Part shown: positions 1-10,262 of the stretch, in pieces
Numbering within the stretch: the stretch's first letter is position 1
Layout of the letters: the number at the start of each line of letters is the position of its first letter
DNA from: Candidatus Onthoplasma faecipullorum
GTDB taxonomy: Bacteria; Bacillota; Clostridia; Christensenellales; UBA1242
Assembly: GCA_019120295.1 (NCBI GenBank)
Contig: DWVI01000004.1
Span: forward strand, 38,201 to 102,200
DNA length: 64,000 nt
Direction of reading: 5' to 3'
Notes under the pieces: model-generated
What the model was told of the DNA's origin: nothing
Seen by the model: only the letters and a program-made list of their open reading frames with translations
Databases searched by the model: none
Translations under genes and position numbers: made by a program

Positions 1-1
1 A

Positions 2-118
2 ATAATTTCACTAGTGATTAGGCACATTAACAAAAATAAACCTGATAACGAAATTGTTCTAAAAAAGAAAAATGTTGAAATTATGGAATATAGTAGAAAT
101 TACAATAAGAACAAATAA
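2..118 (+). CDS. yidC: C-terminal fragment of upstream protein, probably YidC/OxaA membrane insertase (truncated by window edge)
   Basis: Open frame from base 2 to TAA at 116-118 (IISLVIRHINKNKPDNEIVLKKKNVEIMEYSRNYNKNK*), directly upstream of jag; assignment rests mainly on the conserved yidC-jag order. Confidence 0.45.
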   Translation: MISLVIRHINKNKPDNEIVLKKKNVEIMEYSRNYNKNK

Positions 119-180
119 TTTGTAACAACGATTGGTAAAAACATATAATGGTGCTACGGCACAAACAAAAGGAGAATATT

Positions 181-933
181 ATGCAAATAGAAGCAAGTGG
201 AAAAAGCGTTGAAATTGCCATACAAAATGGTCTTCTCGAATGTGGCAAAAAACGTGAAGAAGTTGAAGTGAAAGTTCTAGACCAAGGCGGAATGTTCAAA
301 AAGGCACGCGTTGAACTCAGTTGGAAAGAACCGGGCGAAGAAAATGAAGTTGTAGAAGATGTAACAGACGATGTTAGTGAAAACACCATTGCAACCGAAA
401 TTGAAGTCTCTCAAAATGAAGACGAAGCAAAAGAAAGTTTACCTGAAACAAGCGAAAAACCAAAACGTGTGGTGGACACATCTAGGTTGGTTGAACGCGG
501 AAAAGAATTTTTACTAGGTCTATCTCGCCTTGTGGACGAAACAGCAGACGTGCAAGCAGAAGCAAAAGAAAATGAAATTTCATTTTCAATCACAGGCGAA
601 AATGTTGGAAAACTTATTGGTTATCACGGAGAAAATATCCAAGCCATTCAAATGCTTCTATCTGGCTTAAAATTAAGAAGTGAAGGTCCTGTTAGAATGT
701 ATCTAGACATTGACGGTTATAAACAAAACAAAAACCAAGCAATAATTGACCTTGCCCTAAAAACAGCCGACCAAGCAGTTAAAATTGAGCGCAATATTCA
801 CCTAGACCCAATGAACGCATACGTTAGAAGAATTGTTCACACCACCCTTCAAGGTCGCGACGATGTTACAACCGAATCAACAGGCGAAGGCGAAAAGCGC
901 CACGTTGTAATTAAACCAATCTTCAAAAAATAA
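181..933 (+). CDS. jag: Jag/KhpB (SpoIIIJ-associated) RNA-binding protein, Jag-N + KH + R3H
   Basis: MQIEASGKSVEIAIQNGL... N-terminus; KH 'GENVGKLIGYHGENIQAIQ', R3H-like C-terminus 'NAYVRRIVHTTLQGRDDVTTESTGEGEKRHVVI'. Start moved to ATG 181, preceded by ggag. Confidence 0.93.
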   Translation: MQIEASGKSVEIAIQNGLLECGKKREEVEVKVLDQGGMFKKARVELSWKEPGEENEVVEDVTDDVSENTIATEIEVSQNEDEAKESLPETSEKPKRVVDTSRLVERGKEFLLGLSRLVDETADVQAEAKENEISFSITGENVGKLIGYHGENIQAIQMLLSGLKLRSEGPVRMYLDIDGYKQNKNQAIIDLALKTADQAVKIERNIHLDPMNAYVRRIVHTTLQGRDDVTTESTGEGEKRHVVIKPIFKK

Positions 934-939
934 ACACAC

Positions 940-968
940 AAAAAACGGACTTAAATAGTCCGTTTTTT
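940..968 (+). terminator. Rho-independent terminator after jag
   Basis: AAAAAACGGAC-TTAAATA-GTCCGTTTTTT. Confidence 0.85.
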
Positions 969-1081
969 ATTTACGCCCACAATATATTCGTTAAACCTTA
1001 GTTATTTATGTTTATAAATGTTTTCAAGTTAAAAATATTGTCAAAATTATAATCTTTTGTTATAATTATTTAGGAGTGGTT

Positions 1082-2215
1082 ATGATGTTACAACTTGGTT
1101 TGGCATTTTTTATAACTTTAATATGTTATTTAATATTTCCTTTTATATATTTAGGCATAAATGGTAAAGTTGATCCGAAAAAAGGACATAAGTTGGCTTT
1201 ATGGAATTCTATAATTTGTGCTGGTATTTTTTTTATTTTTGGAATAATTTTAGGTCTTTCTCCGACATTTAATGGATCAATGTTTGCTCCAGCATTTTTA
1301 TATTATTTTGTTGCCAAACTAATTTTAGTTGATAAAAATAAAAAAGAAACAAAAAAAAGTGTAACGATCGAAGGACCGTATGTGAAAAAAATTTCTAGAA
1401 TTAAAAACAGTAATAATGAACCAATAAATAATAAGATGGACACACTAAATATAGTAACTGAAGAATTAAACACCTGTCCTATGTGTGGAAATACTATAAA
1501 TTCTAACACTAAAATTTGCGAAAAATGTGGTTCAGATATATCTTCAATTCAAATTCAAAAAACAAAAATTTTTAAAACTAATGTCTTGGATTTATCAAAA
1601 AAACTTTGTTTATATGAAAAAATCTCTATTGTGACACTTATTGTTTTGATCGTTTCTATTTTTATATTTATAGGAGCATTAGACATACAACATAAAAATA
1701 AAATTTCGCGTTCAAATTACACAAGCGAATTATTAGCAAATATAAATCCAAGTGTTCAAACCTATTTTCAAGAAATTGAACATGGCTACACTATACAATA
1801 TATATTATATCAAAAAATTGATGGGCAAATTGTTTGTTATGCATTTAACATGAGTACAAGCTCAAATCATATTGGTTCTGCAAATAAAGCTGATATAATA
1901 AGTTATTTTAATAATTTAATTATGTCAGAACCACCTAAAAGTTTTACGTGTCCCGTACTTTTATCTTTTACAATAATTATTCCTATATTAGAATTTGCTT
2001 GTATAATAATTTTGATTGTTTTATTTAAAAAAGATGAAAAAGAGCTTTATAATATTCTGGTTTTAAACGCAAATAAAGAAATTTCACATTCTTTATCTTT
2101 AAAAGACAATCATTTAAAATATGAAAAGCAACTAATCACTAAAACTGAATATTTTAAAAATAAAAAATCAATCTTGCATAATATTGTTAAAAATAAATTT
2201 ACATTCTTATTATAA
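1082..2215 (+). CDS. Membrane protein with central zinc ribbon (CPMCG..CEKCG)
   Basis: Hydrophobic N-terminal segments, CxxC..CxxC ('CPMCGNTINSNTKICEKCG'), further TM segments; taggag RBS upstream. Confidence 0.6.
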   Translation: MMLQLGLAFFITLICYLIFPFIYLGINGKVDPKKGHKLALWNSIICAGIFFIFGIILGLSPTFNGSMFAPAFLYYFVAKLILVDKNKKETKKSVTIEGPYVKKISRIKNSNNEPINNKMDTLNIVTEELNTCPMCGNTINSNTKICEKCGSDISSIQIQKTKIFKTNVLDLSKKLCLYEKISIVTLIVLIVSIFIFIGALDIQHKNKISRSNYTSELLANINPSVQTYFQEIEHGYTIQYILYQKIDGQIVCYAFNMSTSSNHIGSANKADIISYFNNLIMSEPPKSFTCPVLLSFTIIIPILEFACIIILIVLFKKDEKELYNILVLNANKEISHSLSLKDNHLKYEKQLITKTEYFKNKKSILHNIVKNKFTFLL

Positions 2216-2234
2216 TTATGTTAAAGGAGTAAAA

Positions 2235-3089
2235 TTGGACAAACTATCTGGTATATATGGTGCAATTATTGGAGATATTGCAGGGTCGAGATTTGAATTT
2301 AAACCACATAGAAATAAGGATTTTGAATTGCTTTATTCATTTAGTGGAAATGGATATAGCGAAAATCAAACAGTGGAAGATTTATTTAAAAGTAGTCACT
2401 TTACTGATGACACAGTTATGACAATTGCCGTTGCAAATGCTCTTATTGAAGCAAATGGTAAATACGACAATCTAACTGAATTGGTTGTGAAAAATATGAA
2501 AACTTTTGGGAATAAATATCCTTACCGCGGATATGGTTATAATTTCCAACAATGGTTAATTAGAGATACTGTTGAACCATACAATTCGTTAGGAAACGGA
2601 AGTGCTATGCGAATAAGCGCTGTACCATACTTTGCAAAAAATATAGAAGAAGTTAAGAAATTTTCAAAAATGGTGAGTGAAGTTACACACAATCACCCAG
2701 AAGGTATAAAAGGTGCGGAAGCAGTGGCTGTTGCAATTTACTTAGCGCTTCATAACCATACAAAAGAAGAGATTTTAAAGGAAATAGAAGAAAATTATTA
2801 TAGTCTTGATTTTGATTATGAAGAATTGAAACAGAGTTATAAATTTAACGAAACTTGCCCAGGTTCTGTGCCCCAATCAATTTTTGCATTTAAAATTTCA
2901 ACGACTTACGAAGATACAATTCGCACTGCAATTTCCATGGGTGGAGATGCTGACACTATGGCTTGCATATCAGGCGCAATTGCTGGGGCATTTTATGGAG
3001 TGCCGAATAACCTTAAAAAGGACGTATTAAAGTTTATACCAAGCGAATTTATTGATATTTTAAATAAATTTGAAAAATCTATTTTGTAA
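2235..3089 (+). CDS. ADP-ribosylglycohydrolase family protein
   Basis: 'GAIIGDIAGSRFEF', 'FTDDTVMTIAVANAL', 'GGDADTMACISGAIAGAFYG' are family signatures. Likely TTG start at 2235 after ttaaaggag. Confidence 0.9.
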   Translation: MDKLSGIYGAIIGDIAGSRFEFKPHRNKDFELLYSFSGNGYSENQTVEDLFKSSHFTDDTVMTIAVANALIEANGKYDNLTELVVKNMKTFGNKYPYRGYGYNFQQWLIRDTVEPYNSLGNGSAMRISAVPYFAKNIEEVKKFSKMVSEVTHNHPEGIKGAEAVAVAIYLALHNHTKEEILKEIEENYYSLDFDYEELKQSYKFNETCPGSVPQSIFAFKISTTYEDTIRTAISMGGDADTMACISGAIAGAFYGVPNNLKKDVLKFIPSEFIDILNKFEKSIL

Positions 3090-3109
3090 AAATATACTTA
3101 CAGCATGAA

Positions 3110-3137
3110 AAAAACGGACTACTTTATGTCCGTTTTT
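3110..3137 (+). terminator. Rho-independent terminator
   Basis: AAAAACGGAC-TACTTTAT-GTCCGTTTTT. Confidence 0.8.
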
Positions 3138-3225
3138 CATTTTTATAAGGTTTAATAGGTTGTTTAAAATTTTTATAATTTATCTTTAACTTTACAGTTT
3201 TTTAACGAATTATGTTTATTTGAGA

Positions 3226-3765
3226 CTAGTCGTCGTCTTCGTCGTCCTTGTCGTCATCTTTATCATCATCGTCATCGTCGTCGTCATCTTCTTCGTCGTC
3301 GTCAAAATCGTCGTCATCATCGTCAATATCGTCTAGGTCAAGGTCGTCGTCTTCGTCGTCCATATCTTTATCTAAATCGTCGTCAAAGCCAAAGTCGTCA
3401 ACAATGCCTGTGGTGTCTTCGTCGTCATCAACTTCTTCATAATCTTCGTCTTCTTCGTCATCTTCTTCGTCGTCGTCCGAAATATATTTGTGCCAATCTG
3501 CCACTTCTTTATCTTCGTCTTCTTCACTTGCAACAATGCCTAATTCTTGTTTGCAACTATCGCAAATCTCTTGGTCATTTTGCACAAAGTTAATTTTACA
3601 AATTGGGCAAAGTTCAAGGTCGCCAATGTCGTCGTCCGAAGACTGAATTAATTTCATTTCTTTTTTGCAAACATTGCAATATTGGTCACTCTTTTTGATG
3701 TAGTTCAATTCACATCTTGGGCAAAGAATCCAAACAGGTTTTGTTGATTTAGCCATAAAATCCAT
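3226..3765 (-). CDS. Zinc-ribbon protein with very acidic low-complexity C-terminus
   Basis: Paired CxxC motifs (CPRCELNYIKKSDQYCNVCKK; CPICKINFVQNDQEICDSCKQ), then an almost pure D/E tail of roughly 90 aa. Confidence 0.7.
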   Translation of the reverse strand: MDFMAKSTKPVWILCPRCELNYIKKSDQYCNVCKKEMKLIQSSDDDIGDLELCPICKINFVQNDQEICDSCKQELGIVASEEDEDKEVADWHKYISDDDEEDDEEDEDYEEVDDDEDTTGIVDDFGFDDDLDKDMDDEDDDLDLDDIDDDDDDFDDDEEDDDDDDDDDKDDDKDDEDDD

Positions 3766-4192
3766 CTCCTTATTAAATGAAATTATATTTAAAAATTAAG
3801 TGTTTTATAACCTTTAATTTTTACTTAGTATATTATAATTAGCAAAATATATTTTGTCTACTAATTTTAACACAATTTTTAAAATAATTTCTTGGTTTCA
3901 TTGTGTCGTTGTATAAACACTACATATTAAAATACAACAAAAAATGATAAATATACTAAATAGTAAAAAAAATTTCGCAATTATTATTGCTAGTTTTTTT
4001 CATTACATAGATATAGTAATATCCACAACTTTTTATATTAAAAATGTATAAGACTAAACAAAATTAGATATAAAAAGTTATAAAATACTTATTTTTAAGA
4101 TTTTGTGGTATTTTAAGTAAATTTGCAAAAAATTGTCGAAAAATAAATATAATCTTTACCCTTTCGACAAATTATTCAGTTTAAAAAATTCG

Positions 4193-4936
4193 TTACGCGC
4201 CTTCTATAAGCATTTTATCTGCTACTAATGCTATAAATTCCCCATTAGTTGGTTTTTCATTGCTTGAATACACTTTAATTCCAAACAAATTGTTTATATT
4301 TTCAATCTTTCCCCTGTTCCAAGCAACTTCAATCGCGTGACGAATTGCTCGCTCTACCTTTGATGCGCTGGTGGAATATTTTTCCGCAATTGTAGGATAC
4401 AATTTTTTTGTTATTGAATTAATAATTTCTGGATTTGCAATAGCAAGTTTAATGGCTTCTCTTAGGAATTGGTAACCTTTAATGTGTGCTGGAATACCAA
4501 CAGTTATAAATATGTTTGTGATTTTTTCTTCTATTTGATTAGTTTTACCATTGTACACTCTTCCGCCCGATTTGTTTTCGCTCATTATATCTTCAATTCT
4601 ATCTTTTAGCGTTTCAAAATCAAACGGTTTTATGCAGTAGTAACTAGCACCCATAGAAATTGCTTTGTTTATAAACCCATCAATCGACAAGCTTGACTGT
4701 ATAATAACTTTTGTTTTAGATAAATCTGCTTTTTCAAGTAGTTTGAAGCCATCTGCACCTTGCAAAACAATATCGGTAATAACTAAGTCTGGTTTAAACT
4801 TGTTTACGAGTTCAATCAACTCTTCCCCATTGTTTGTGGTGGCTACAACATCGTAACCGATGTTTTTAAAATTCTTATCTAAACAGTCAATTAACTGCTT
4901 GTCTTCGTCTGCTAGTACAACTTTTAATTTGTTCAT
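4193..4936 (-). CDS. spo0A: Sporulation master regulator Spo0A
   Basis: Receiver domain (KVVLADEDKQL..DLVITDIVLQGADGF) and Spo0A_C (SASKVERAIRHAIEVAWNRGKIENINNLFG). Confidence 0.96.
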   Translation of the reverse strand: MNKLKVVLADEDKQLIDCLDKNFKNIGYDVVATTNNGEELIELVNKFKPDLVITDIVLQGADGFKLLEKADLSKTKVIIQSSLSIDGFINKAISMGASYYCIKPFDFETLKDRIEDIMSENKSGGRVYNGKTNQIEEKITNIFITVGIPAHIKGYQFLREAIKLAIANPEIINSITKKLYPTIAEKYSTSASKVERAIRHAIEVAWNRGKIENINNLFGIKVYSSNEKPTNGEFIALVADKMLIEGA

Positions 4937-5343
4937 TATTTCCCCCTTTTAATTTAGTGATTTAACACGATTTAATTCTAGCAAAAAAAGATGTGATTAT
5001 GAAAGATTTTGTAGGGTAAAATATGTTTGTTTTTAACGATTATTAACTAATTAAAAAATAAAATGTCGAAAACGTTGCAAAAGTTTGTTTTAAAAAAGAT
5101 TTTTAATCAGATTATCACTAATTTATGTTAAATTTAAGTTTATTTGTAAAATTTGGTTTTTGCTATTTAAATAAAAATTGAAAAAATTTTAGTTAAAATT
5201 GTTGCTAAAAACATAGAAAATCATTTTTACATTAAATCAATCATAAAAACGCCCACACCCAAATAAACTAATTTTAAGTTAATTTTTAAAAACAATCATA
5301 ATTTTATTTTTCATTTTATAGATTAGTTTAGAAGGAGGCTATA

Positions 5344-6852
5344 ATGCAGAGTAGCGATAGTTTAAAAATTACATATGCAAAAAATTTAGACAAATATAAC
5401 TTTAATTTGCCTGTTAATATTCCTGTTGACTCAAATATTAATATTAAAAAGATATTAGATATTGATAGTTATATTTTTGACGACCGCATAGAGTGCGGAA
5501 ATAGCAAGGCGGTTTACACAGGTAAAGTTGGTGTCAAAGTTTTATACGTTGACACAGACAACGTAACCGGAACCCTTACTTATGACCAATCTTTTAGTGA
5601 AACAATTTTAGACCCATCAATTACGTCCGACTGCTTTATAACAAACGTAAACACAAGCATTCAAAACAATATTATCTCGTTTGACGGCACTATTAAACTC
5701 AATTTAGAAATAACCATAAGCAACATGTTATACCTAAACATGCCAATGAATGCAAATTGCAATCAATTTGAAAATATGATTGTTAAAAAGAGTGAAATTA
5801 ACACGTACTCGATTTCCGATTACATCAACACATCTTTTGAATACACCGCCAACATGGAATGTAAGGACAATTTAACAAAAATATTATCCTACAACGCTTA
5901 CTTTACCCCAACAAACGTGCAATCAGAAAATGGTTATGCTGTTGTTGAAGGAAAAATATATTCGTCCCTGACCTATGAAACCAGCAGTGATGATGATACT
6001 CAAATGTTGGAACTAACCGATATTCAAAACATCAAACAAGAAATCAACTTTGATAAATTAGACAAAGACTGCGTGCTTGACTTAACCTTTAATTTAGATA
6101 AGTCAAGGGAAAACATAACGTCCGAAATTGAAGACGGCAAATGTGAAATAACAATAACTCACACTATAAAAGTGAGAGGAGTATGTTTAAATTCTATTTC
6201 AATAGATGTTATAGACGACATTTATAGTGTGGATAATGATGTTGATGTTACTCTAAACACTCGTGAATACAACAAAAGCGTGCAATGTATGAATTTTGCT
6301 GACGACATATCTAGTGAAGTTAAATTAGACGCAAGTGAGCCAGCCATAGACGAAATAATTTGCAACTCAAATATTCGTGCAGAGATTACAAATCACTATA
6401 TAAAAGATGAATGTGTGTACTTTGAAGGAATTGTTACGTCCGATTTAATTTACATTGACGAAAACAAAGAAAAATCATGCAAAACAGTTGAAGTGCCTTT
6501 TGTTATCAACTCAAAAATTAAAATGGAAAAGTTAGATTGTGCTCATCACTCTATAACTATAACCGATTGTAAGGTACGCGCAAAACGTGGCACTATAATT
6601 GAAGTTCAATATTCGCTTTGCATTAATTTCTGCGTATTTGTAACAGATCGCAAGTCAATGGTAGACAATATAACCATTGGAAAACCAATAGAATACGGTG
6701 ATATTGATTATCAAATATTCCTTGCTAAACCTGGTGAAAGTGTGTGGGACCTATGCAAACGAATTCGCATTCACCCAGACGATATTTCAAAGTATAATAA
6801 AGACTTACCACTTGTTATGAATGGCGGTGAAAAAGTTATTATAAAAAGATAA
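5344..6852 (+). CDS. SPOCS/DUF3794 domain protein with C-terminal LysM
   Basis: Repeated SPOCS-type segments and LysM-like tail 'DYQIFLAKPGESVWDLCKRIRIHPDDISKYNKDLPLVMNGGEKVIIKR'; agaaggaggct RBS. Confidence 0.85.
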   Translation: MQSSDSLKITYAKNLDKYNFNLPVNIPVDSNINIKKILDIDSYIFDDRIECGNSKAVYTGKVGVKVLYVDTDNVTGTLTYDQSFSETILDPSITSDCFITNVNTSIQNNIISFDGTIKLNLEITISNMLYLNMPMNANCNQFENMIVKKSEINTYSISDYINTSFEYTANMECKDNLTKILSYNAYFTPTNVQSENGYAVVEGKIYSSLTYETSSDDDTQMLELTDIQNIKQEINFDKLDKDCVLDLTFNLDKSRENITSEIEDGKCEITITHTIKVRGVCLNSISIDVIDDIYSVDNDVDVTLNTREYNKSVQCMNFADDISSEVKLDASEPAIDEIICNSNIRAEITNHYIKDECVYFEGIVTSDLIYIDENKEKSCKTVEVPFVINSKIKMEKLDCAHHSITITDCKVRAKRGTIIEVQYSLCINFCVFVTDRKSMVDNITIGKPIEYGDIDYQIFLAKPGESVWDLCKRIRIHPDDISKYNKDLPLVMNGGEKVIIKR

Positions 6853-6993
6853 CCAATTTTAAATTACATTTAAAACTCTTAAACACTAACTCACTATATT
6901 ATTTATAAAAATTTTAAACTCTCGCACTCAATACATAAATAAACTTAAACTTAAATAAATAAAACTAACAATTTACTTGTTAGTGGCCCTAAA

Positions 6994-7018
6994 AAAACCT
7001 ATCAATAAGATAGGTTTT
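6994..7018 (-). terminator. Terminator overlapping the gpsA stop
   Basis: AAAACCTATC-AATAA-GATAGGTTTT. Confidence 0.75.
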
Positions 7019-8040
7019 TATTTCATTTCTAATGCTTCGGTTATTTTTTCACTTATGTATTTACCCGCGGTTTCTAGTGGAATGTGACCATTAACTATAT
7101 CATTAACCGCTTCACAAATTGGCATTTTTAATTGTTGTTGTTCGCTTGCGCGCGCGTTGAATTGATTTTTCTTTAAAATTAGTGCATCACTCGTTTTAAT
7201 TCCTTCAACAGTGCAAGGAATAACAAATTCTCTAATCTTATCATTATCAAGTGAAAGTTCTTTAACAATCTCTCTACCATACGTTAGGTTTTTACTGTTA
7301 TGATCAAAAAGTGTGGCTTGGAAATCGCCCAAAAAAGCGAGCCCAGACGCACTATCTTTATCACCGCCAAGCGCATCAATAAACATACCTAATTCTTTAA
7401 CGCTTGCAGGCATAAGCGGTCCTTTTTTCTGTTCCATATTAGAGCCTTCAAGAATGCCTGCTGCAATACCAATAACATTTTTAGCAGCAGCGCCATACTC
7501 TGTGCCAATAATGTCATTTGAATAAGTTATATCTATCACTTTTTCACGCGTTAAAACTTTGGTAAGCCTTTTTGCGTACTGCTCACGATATGCAGAGATT
7601 ATCATATTTGTTGGTTGACCTGCAACAATCGATTGCACGTGGCCAGGGCCAACCCAAACGGCAATATTATCCTTTTTAACGCCGTTATCAAGCAAAATTT
7701 CACTAAGTCTTCTACCTGTTGTTGCTTCCACGCCCTTCATAGCAACAATGTAGTGTTTGTTTTCATAACCTTTAATCTTTTTAACGTTACTCATAAGGTT
7801 ATCAAGTGCTTGGCTTAGTATGGAAATAATTATGATGTTGCTATGCTTAACTGCACGCTCAAGGTCATGCGTGAAATTCACATTTTCAGATAATGTCACG
7901 TATTTATTTTTGCGCGTTAAAAACAGAGGATTTTCCTTTTCTTCGTTTCTCTCCCACATTAACACGTCATAATTTAGTTTATCCATACAAAAGGCAATGT
8001 TGCTTGCCCACCTACCAGCACCTAAAATACTAATTTTCAT
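7018..8040 (-). CDS. gpsA: NAD(P)-dependent glycerol-3-phosphate dehydrogenase
   Basis: 'ISILGAGRWASNIA', 'VWVGPGHVQSIVAGQPT', 'GAAAKNVIGIAAGI'. Confidence 0.92.
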   Translation of the reverse strand: MKISILGAGRWASNIAFCMDKLNYDVLMWERNEEKENPLFLTRKNKYVTLSENVNFTHDLERAVKHSNIIIISILSQALDNLMSNVKKIKGYENKHYIVAMKGVEATTGRRLSEILLDNGVKKDNIAVWVGPGHVQSIVAGQPTNMIISAYREQYAKRLTKVLTREKVIDITYSNDIIGTEYGAAAKNVIGIAAGILEGSNMEQKKGPLMPASVKELGMFIDALGGDKDSASGLAFLGDFQATLFDHNSKNLTYGREIVKELSLDNDKIREFVIPCTVEGIKTSDALILKKNQFNARASEQQQLKMPICEAVNDIVNGHIPLETAGKYISEKITEALEMK

Positions 8041-9571
8041 CTTTATCGTCCTTTTTGTCGTCCTTATCCAATGGTTTAGTTAAAGGGAATAAAATCGTGT
8101 CACGAATGTTTGGAAGGTCAAATATCATCATGATAAACCTGTCAATACCAAACCCAAGACCAGACATAGGTGGCATACCATGTTCCATAGCAAGCAAGAA
8201 ATCTTCGTCGACATCCATAGTTTCGTCGTCGCCAAGCGCTTTATCCTTTAATTGACTAACTAGTGCTTTTCTTTGCTCAATTGGGTTAACCAACTCGCTA
8301 TACGCATTTAAAATTTCTGCGCCGTTCACAACCACTTGGAAAACGTCGGTTATTCTATCATCTTTATCATTTCTTCTTGCAAGAGTTTTCAAAAATGCTG
8401 GATAGTTATATAAAATTGTTGGTCCAACAATATTTGCACGAATGAATTTTTTATAAACAAAGTCTATAATTGCTCTAACCGACTTATAATCTTCAAGTTC
8501 AGCGCGAGTTAGTAATTTCTTTTTAACAATTTTATCAACTAATTCACTTGCGTCATTAATAGATAAAAAGTCAAAACCTAAAACTTCACGCATTTTTTCA
8601 ATATAGTTTATTCTCTCCCAATTATCCGCACCAAAATCAATCTCATTTCCTGCTACCGTTATTTTTGTTGTGCCAATGACGTACATCATAAGTTCTTTAA
8701 TAAATTGTTTGAAAAATTTAATGTTATCTTCAAAGTCCCAGTATGATGCGTACCACTCAACTTGCGTGAATTCTTGCAAGTGTGTTGTGTCCATGCCTTC
8801 GTTTCTAAAATCTTTTCCTAGTTCAAAAACTTTGTCAAACCCAGCAGCATTAACCATTTTAAGCCAAGTTTCAGTTGCAATTCTAAGGTTACAATCAAGG
8901 TTTAATGCATTGTGGTGAGTAAAGAACGGTTTTGCACTCGCACCACTAACATTTACTTGCAAAATAGGTGTTTCCACTTCAATAAATCCGTGGTCTTCAA
9001 GGTAACGCCTAACAAACGAAACAGCGCGCGAACGTGCAATAAAAACGTTACGTGATTTTTCGTTTGAAATAATGTCTAAATAACGTTGGCGGTAACGTGA
9101 ATCTGTGTCCACCAAACCATGGAATTTTTCAGGTAGTCCACGAAGTGCTTTACTAAGTAGTTCAAAGGTTTCAACTTGCACAGTTAACTCGCCTGTTTGA
9201 GTTCTAACAAGTTCGCCCGTTGCACCAATAAAGTCACCAATATCACAAAATTCTTTGAAGTATTTTAACCTATCTTCTCCAACCACACTCATAGACAAAC
9301 TAATCTGCACACTCGTTCTAATTGGAGCGTTAAAATCAATTTCAAAATTATCACCAATAGCATAAAGTCTCGCAAAAATGAGCTTACCAAAAGTGCGTTT
9401 AAAAATCATACGCCCAGCAATACTTACGCGCGTTCCTAACTCATATTTTTCAAGGTCGTGAATTTCGTGAGTTTTATTAAATTTTGCCTTATATGCCTTT
9501 TCACCAGACTCTTCCAATCTCTTAACCTTATCAACCTTAATTTCAAACTCGCTTTGTGGTTCGTTTTCCAT
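8030..9571 (-). CDS. lysS: Lysyl-tRNA synthetase, class II
   Basis: 'VDTDSRYRQRYLDIISNEKSR', 'FIEVETPILQ', 'GFGIDRFIMMIFDLPNIRDTILFP'. Confidence 0.96.
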   Translation of the reverse strand: MENEPQSEFEIKVDKVKRLEESGEKAYKAKFNKTHEIHDLEKYELGTRVSIAGRMIFKRTFGKLIFARLYAIGDNFEIDFNAPIRTSVQISLSMSVVGEDRLKYFKEFCDIGDFIGATGELVRTQTGELTVQVETFELLSKALRGLPEKFHGLVDTDSRYRQRYLDIISNEKSRNVFIARSRAVSFVRRYLEDHGFIEVETPILQVNVSGASAKPFFTHHNALNLDCNLRIATETWLKMVNAAGFDKVFELGKDFRNEGMDTTHLQEFTQVEWYASYWDFEDNIKFFKQFIKELMMYVIGTTKITVAGNEIDFGADNWERINYIEKMREVLGFDFLSINDASELVDKIVKKKLLTRAELEDYKSVRAIIDFVYKKFIRANIVGPTILYNYPAFLKTLARRNDKDDRITDVFQVVVNGAEILNAYSELVNPIEQRKALVSQLKDKALGDDETMDVDEDFLLAMEHGMPPMSGLGFGIDRFIMMIFDLPNIRDTILFPLTKPLDKDDKKDDKDEN

Positions 9572-9781
9572 ACTTTCTCCTTAAAACAAAAATAACTATT
9601 GATTTATCAATTATAACAATTAAATAATAAGTTGTCAAACTTTTAGTATTGATATAGTTACGATTTTAACAATAGAAAAATAAAATCTTAACAGTTTAGA
9701 TTGCAACAAAAATTTTAAAAATAAAATACTTAATAATTTCTACATACACTAATAAATCTAAAATAAAACTAAAATAAAAAA

Positions 9782-9797
9782 TAGGGGCTAACCCCTA
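9782..9797 (-). terminator. Short GC hairpin downstream of 74-aa ORF
   Basis: TAGGGG-CTAA-CCCCTA followed by T-rich run on the minus strand. Confidence 0.6.
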
Positions 9798-9801
9798 CTT
9801 C

Positions 9802-10026
9802 TTATAAAGTTTCTGTTGCTTGCGCTTGCGATTTAAAGTAATCTAACCAATTCAAACGACTTTTTACTTTGCTTGCGTCAACTTCGCAACCACATTCTTG
9901 CACTAAGAATATAACTTCGTCTGAATCAAGTTTTCTACCATTGGTGAATTTTTCAAACTCTCTCTTCTTGGCTTGATATTCTTTAGGGTTCTTAAGAAAG
10001 TGTTGTTTTATTTCTTTTTTAGTCAT
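9802..10026 (-). CDS. Small uncharacterised protein (74 aa)
   Basis: Isolated ORF with aggag upstream and terminator-like hairpin downstream; no recognised family. Confidence 0.5.
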   Translation of the reverse strand: MTKKEIKQHFLKNPKEYQAKKREFEKFTNGRKLDSDEVIFLVQECGCEVDASKVKSRLNWLDYFKSQAQATETL

Positions 10027-10262
10027 ATTTCACTCCTTTAAAATATAATAATACAATTTTGAAATTTGTCAACCCTAAATTAAAAATTTTTTTACGAAAT
10101 TTTTGCCTTATTTTATCTATTTTTAAGGAATATTTAAGATGTTAAATTAATATAATTTTACCCATTTCCAGTATGTGGTATAGTTACTAAATTTTTAATC
10201 TACATATAGATAATTCATTTTTTAAAAAATAAAAATTTTAACTGAACAAAAAATAAAAAAAT

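Noticed and set aside
3248-3442. Poly-serine ORF on plus strand
   Set aside because: Antisense of the D/E-rich tail codons of the zinc-ribbon gene
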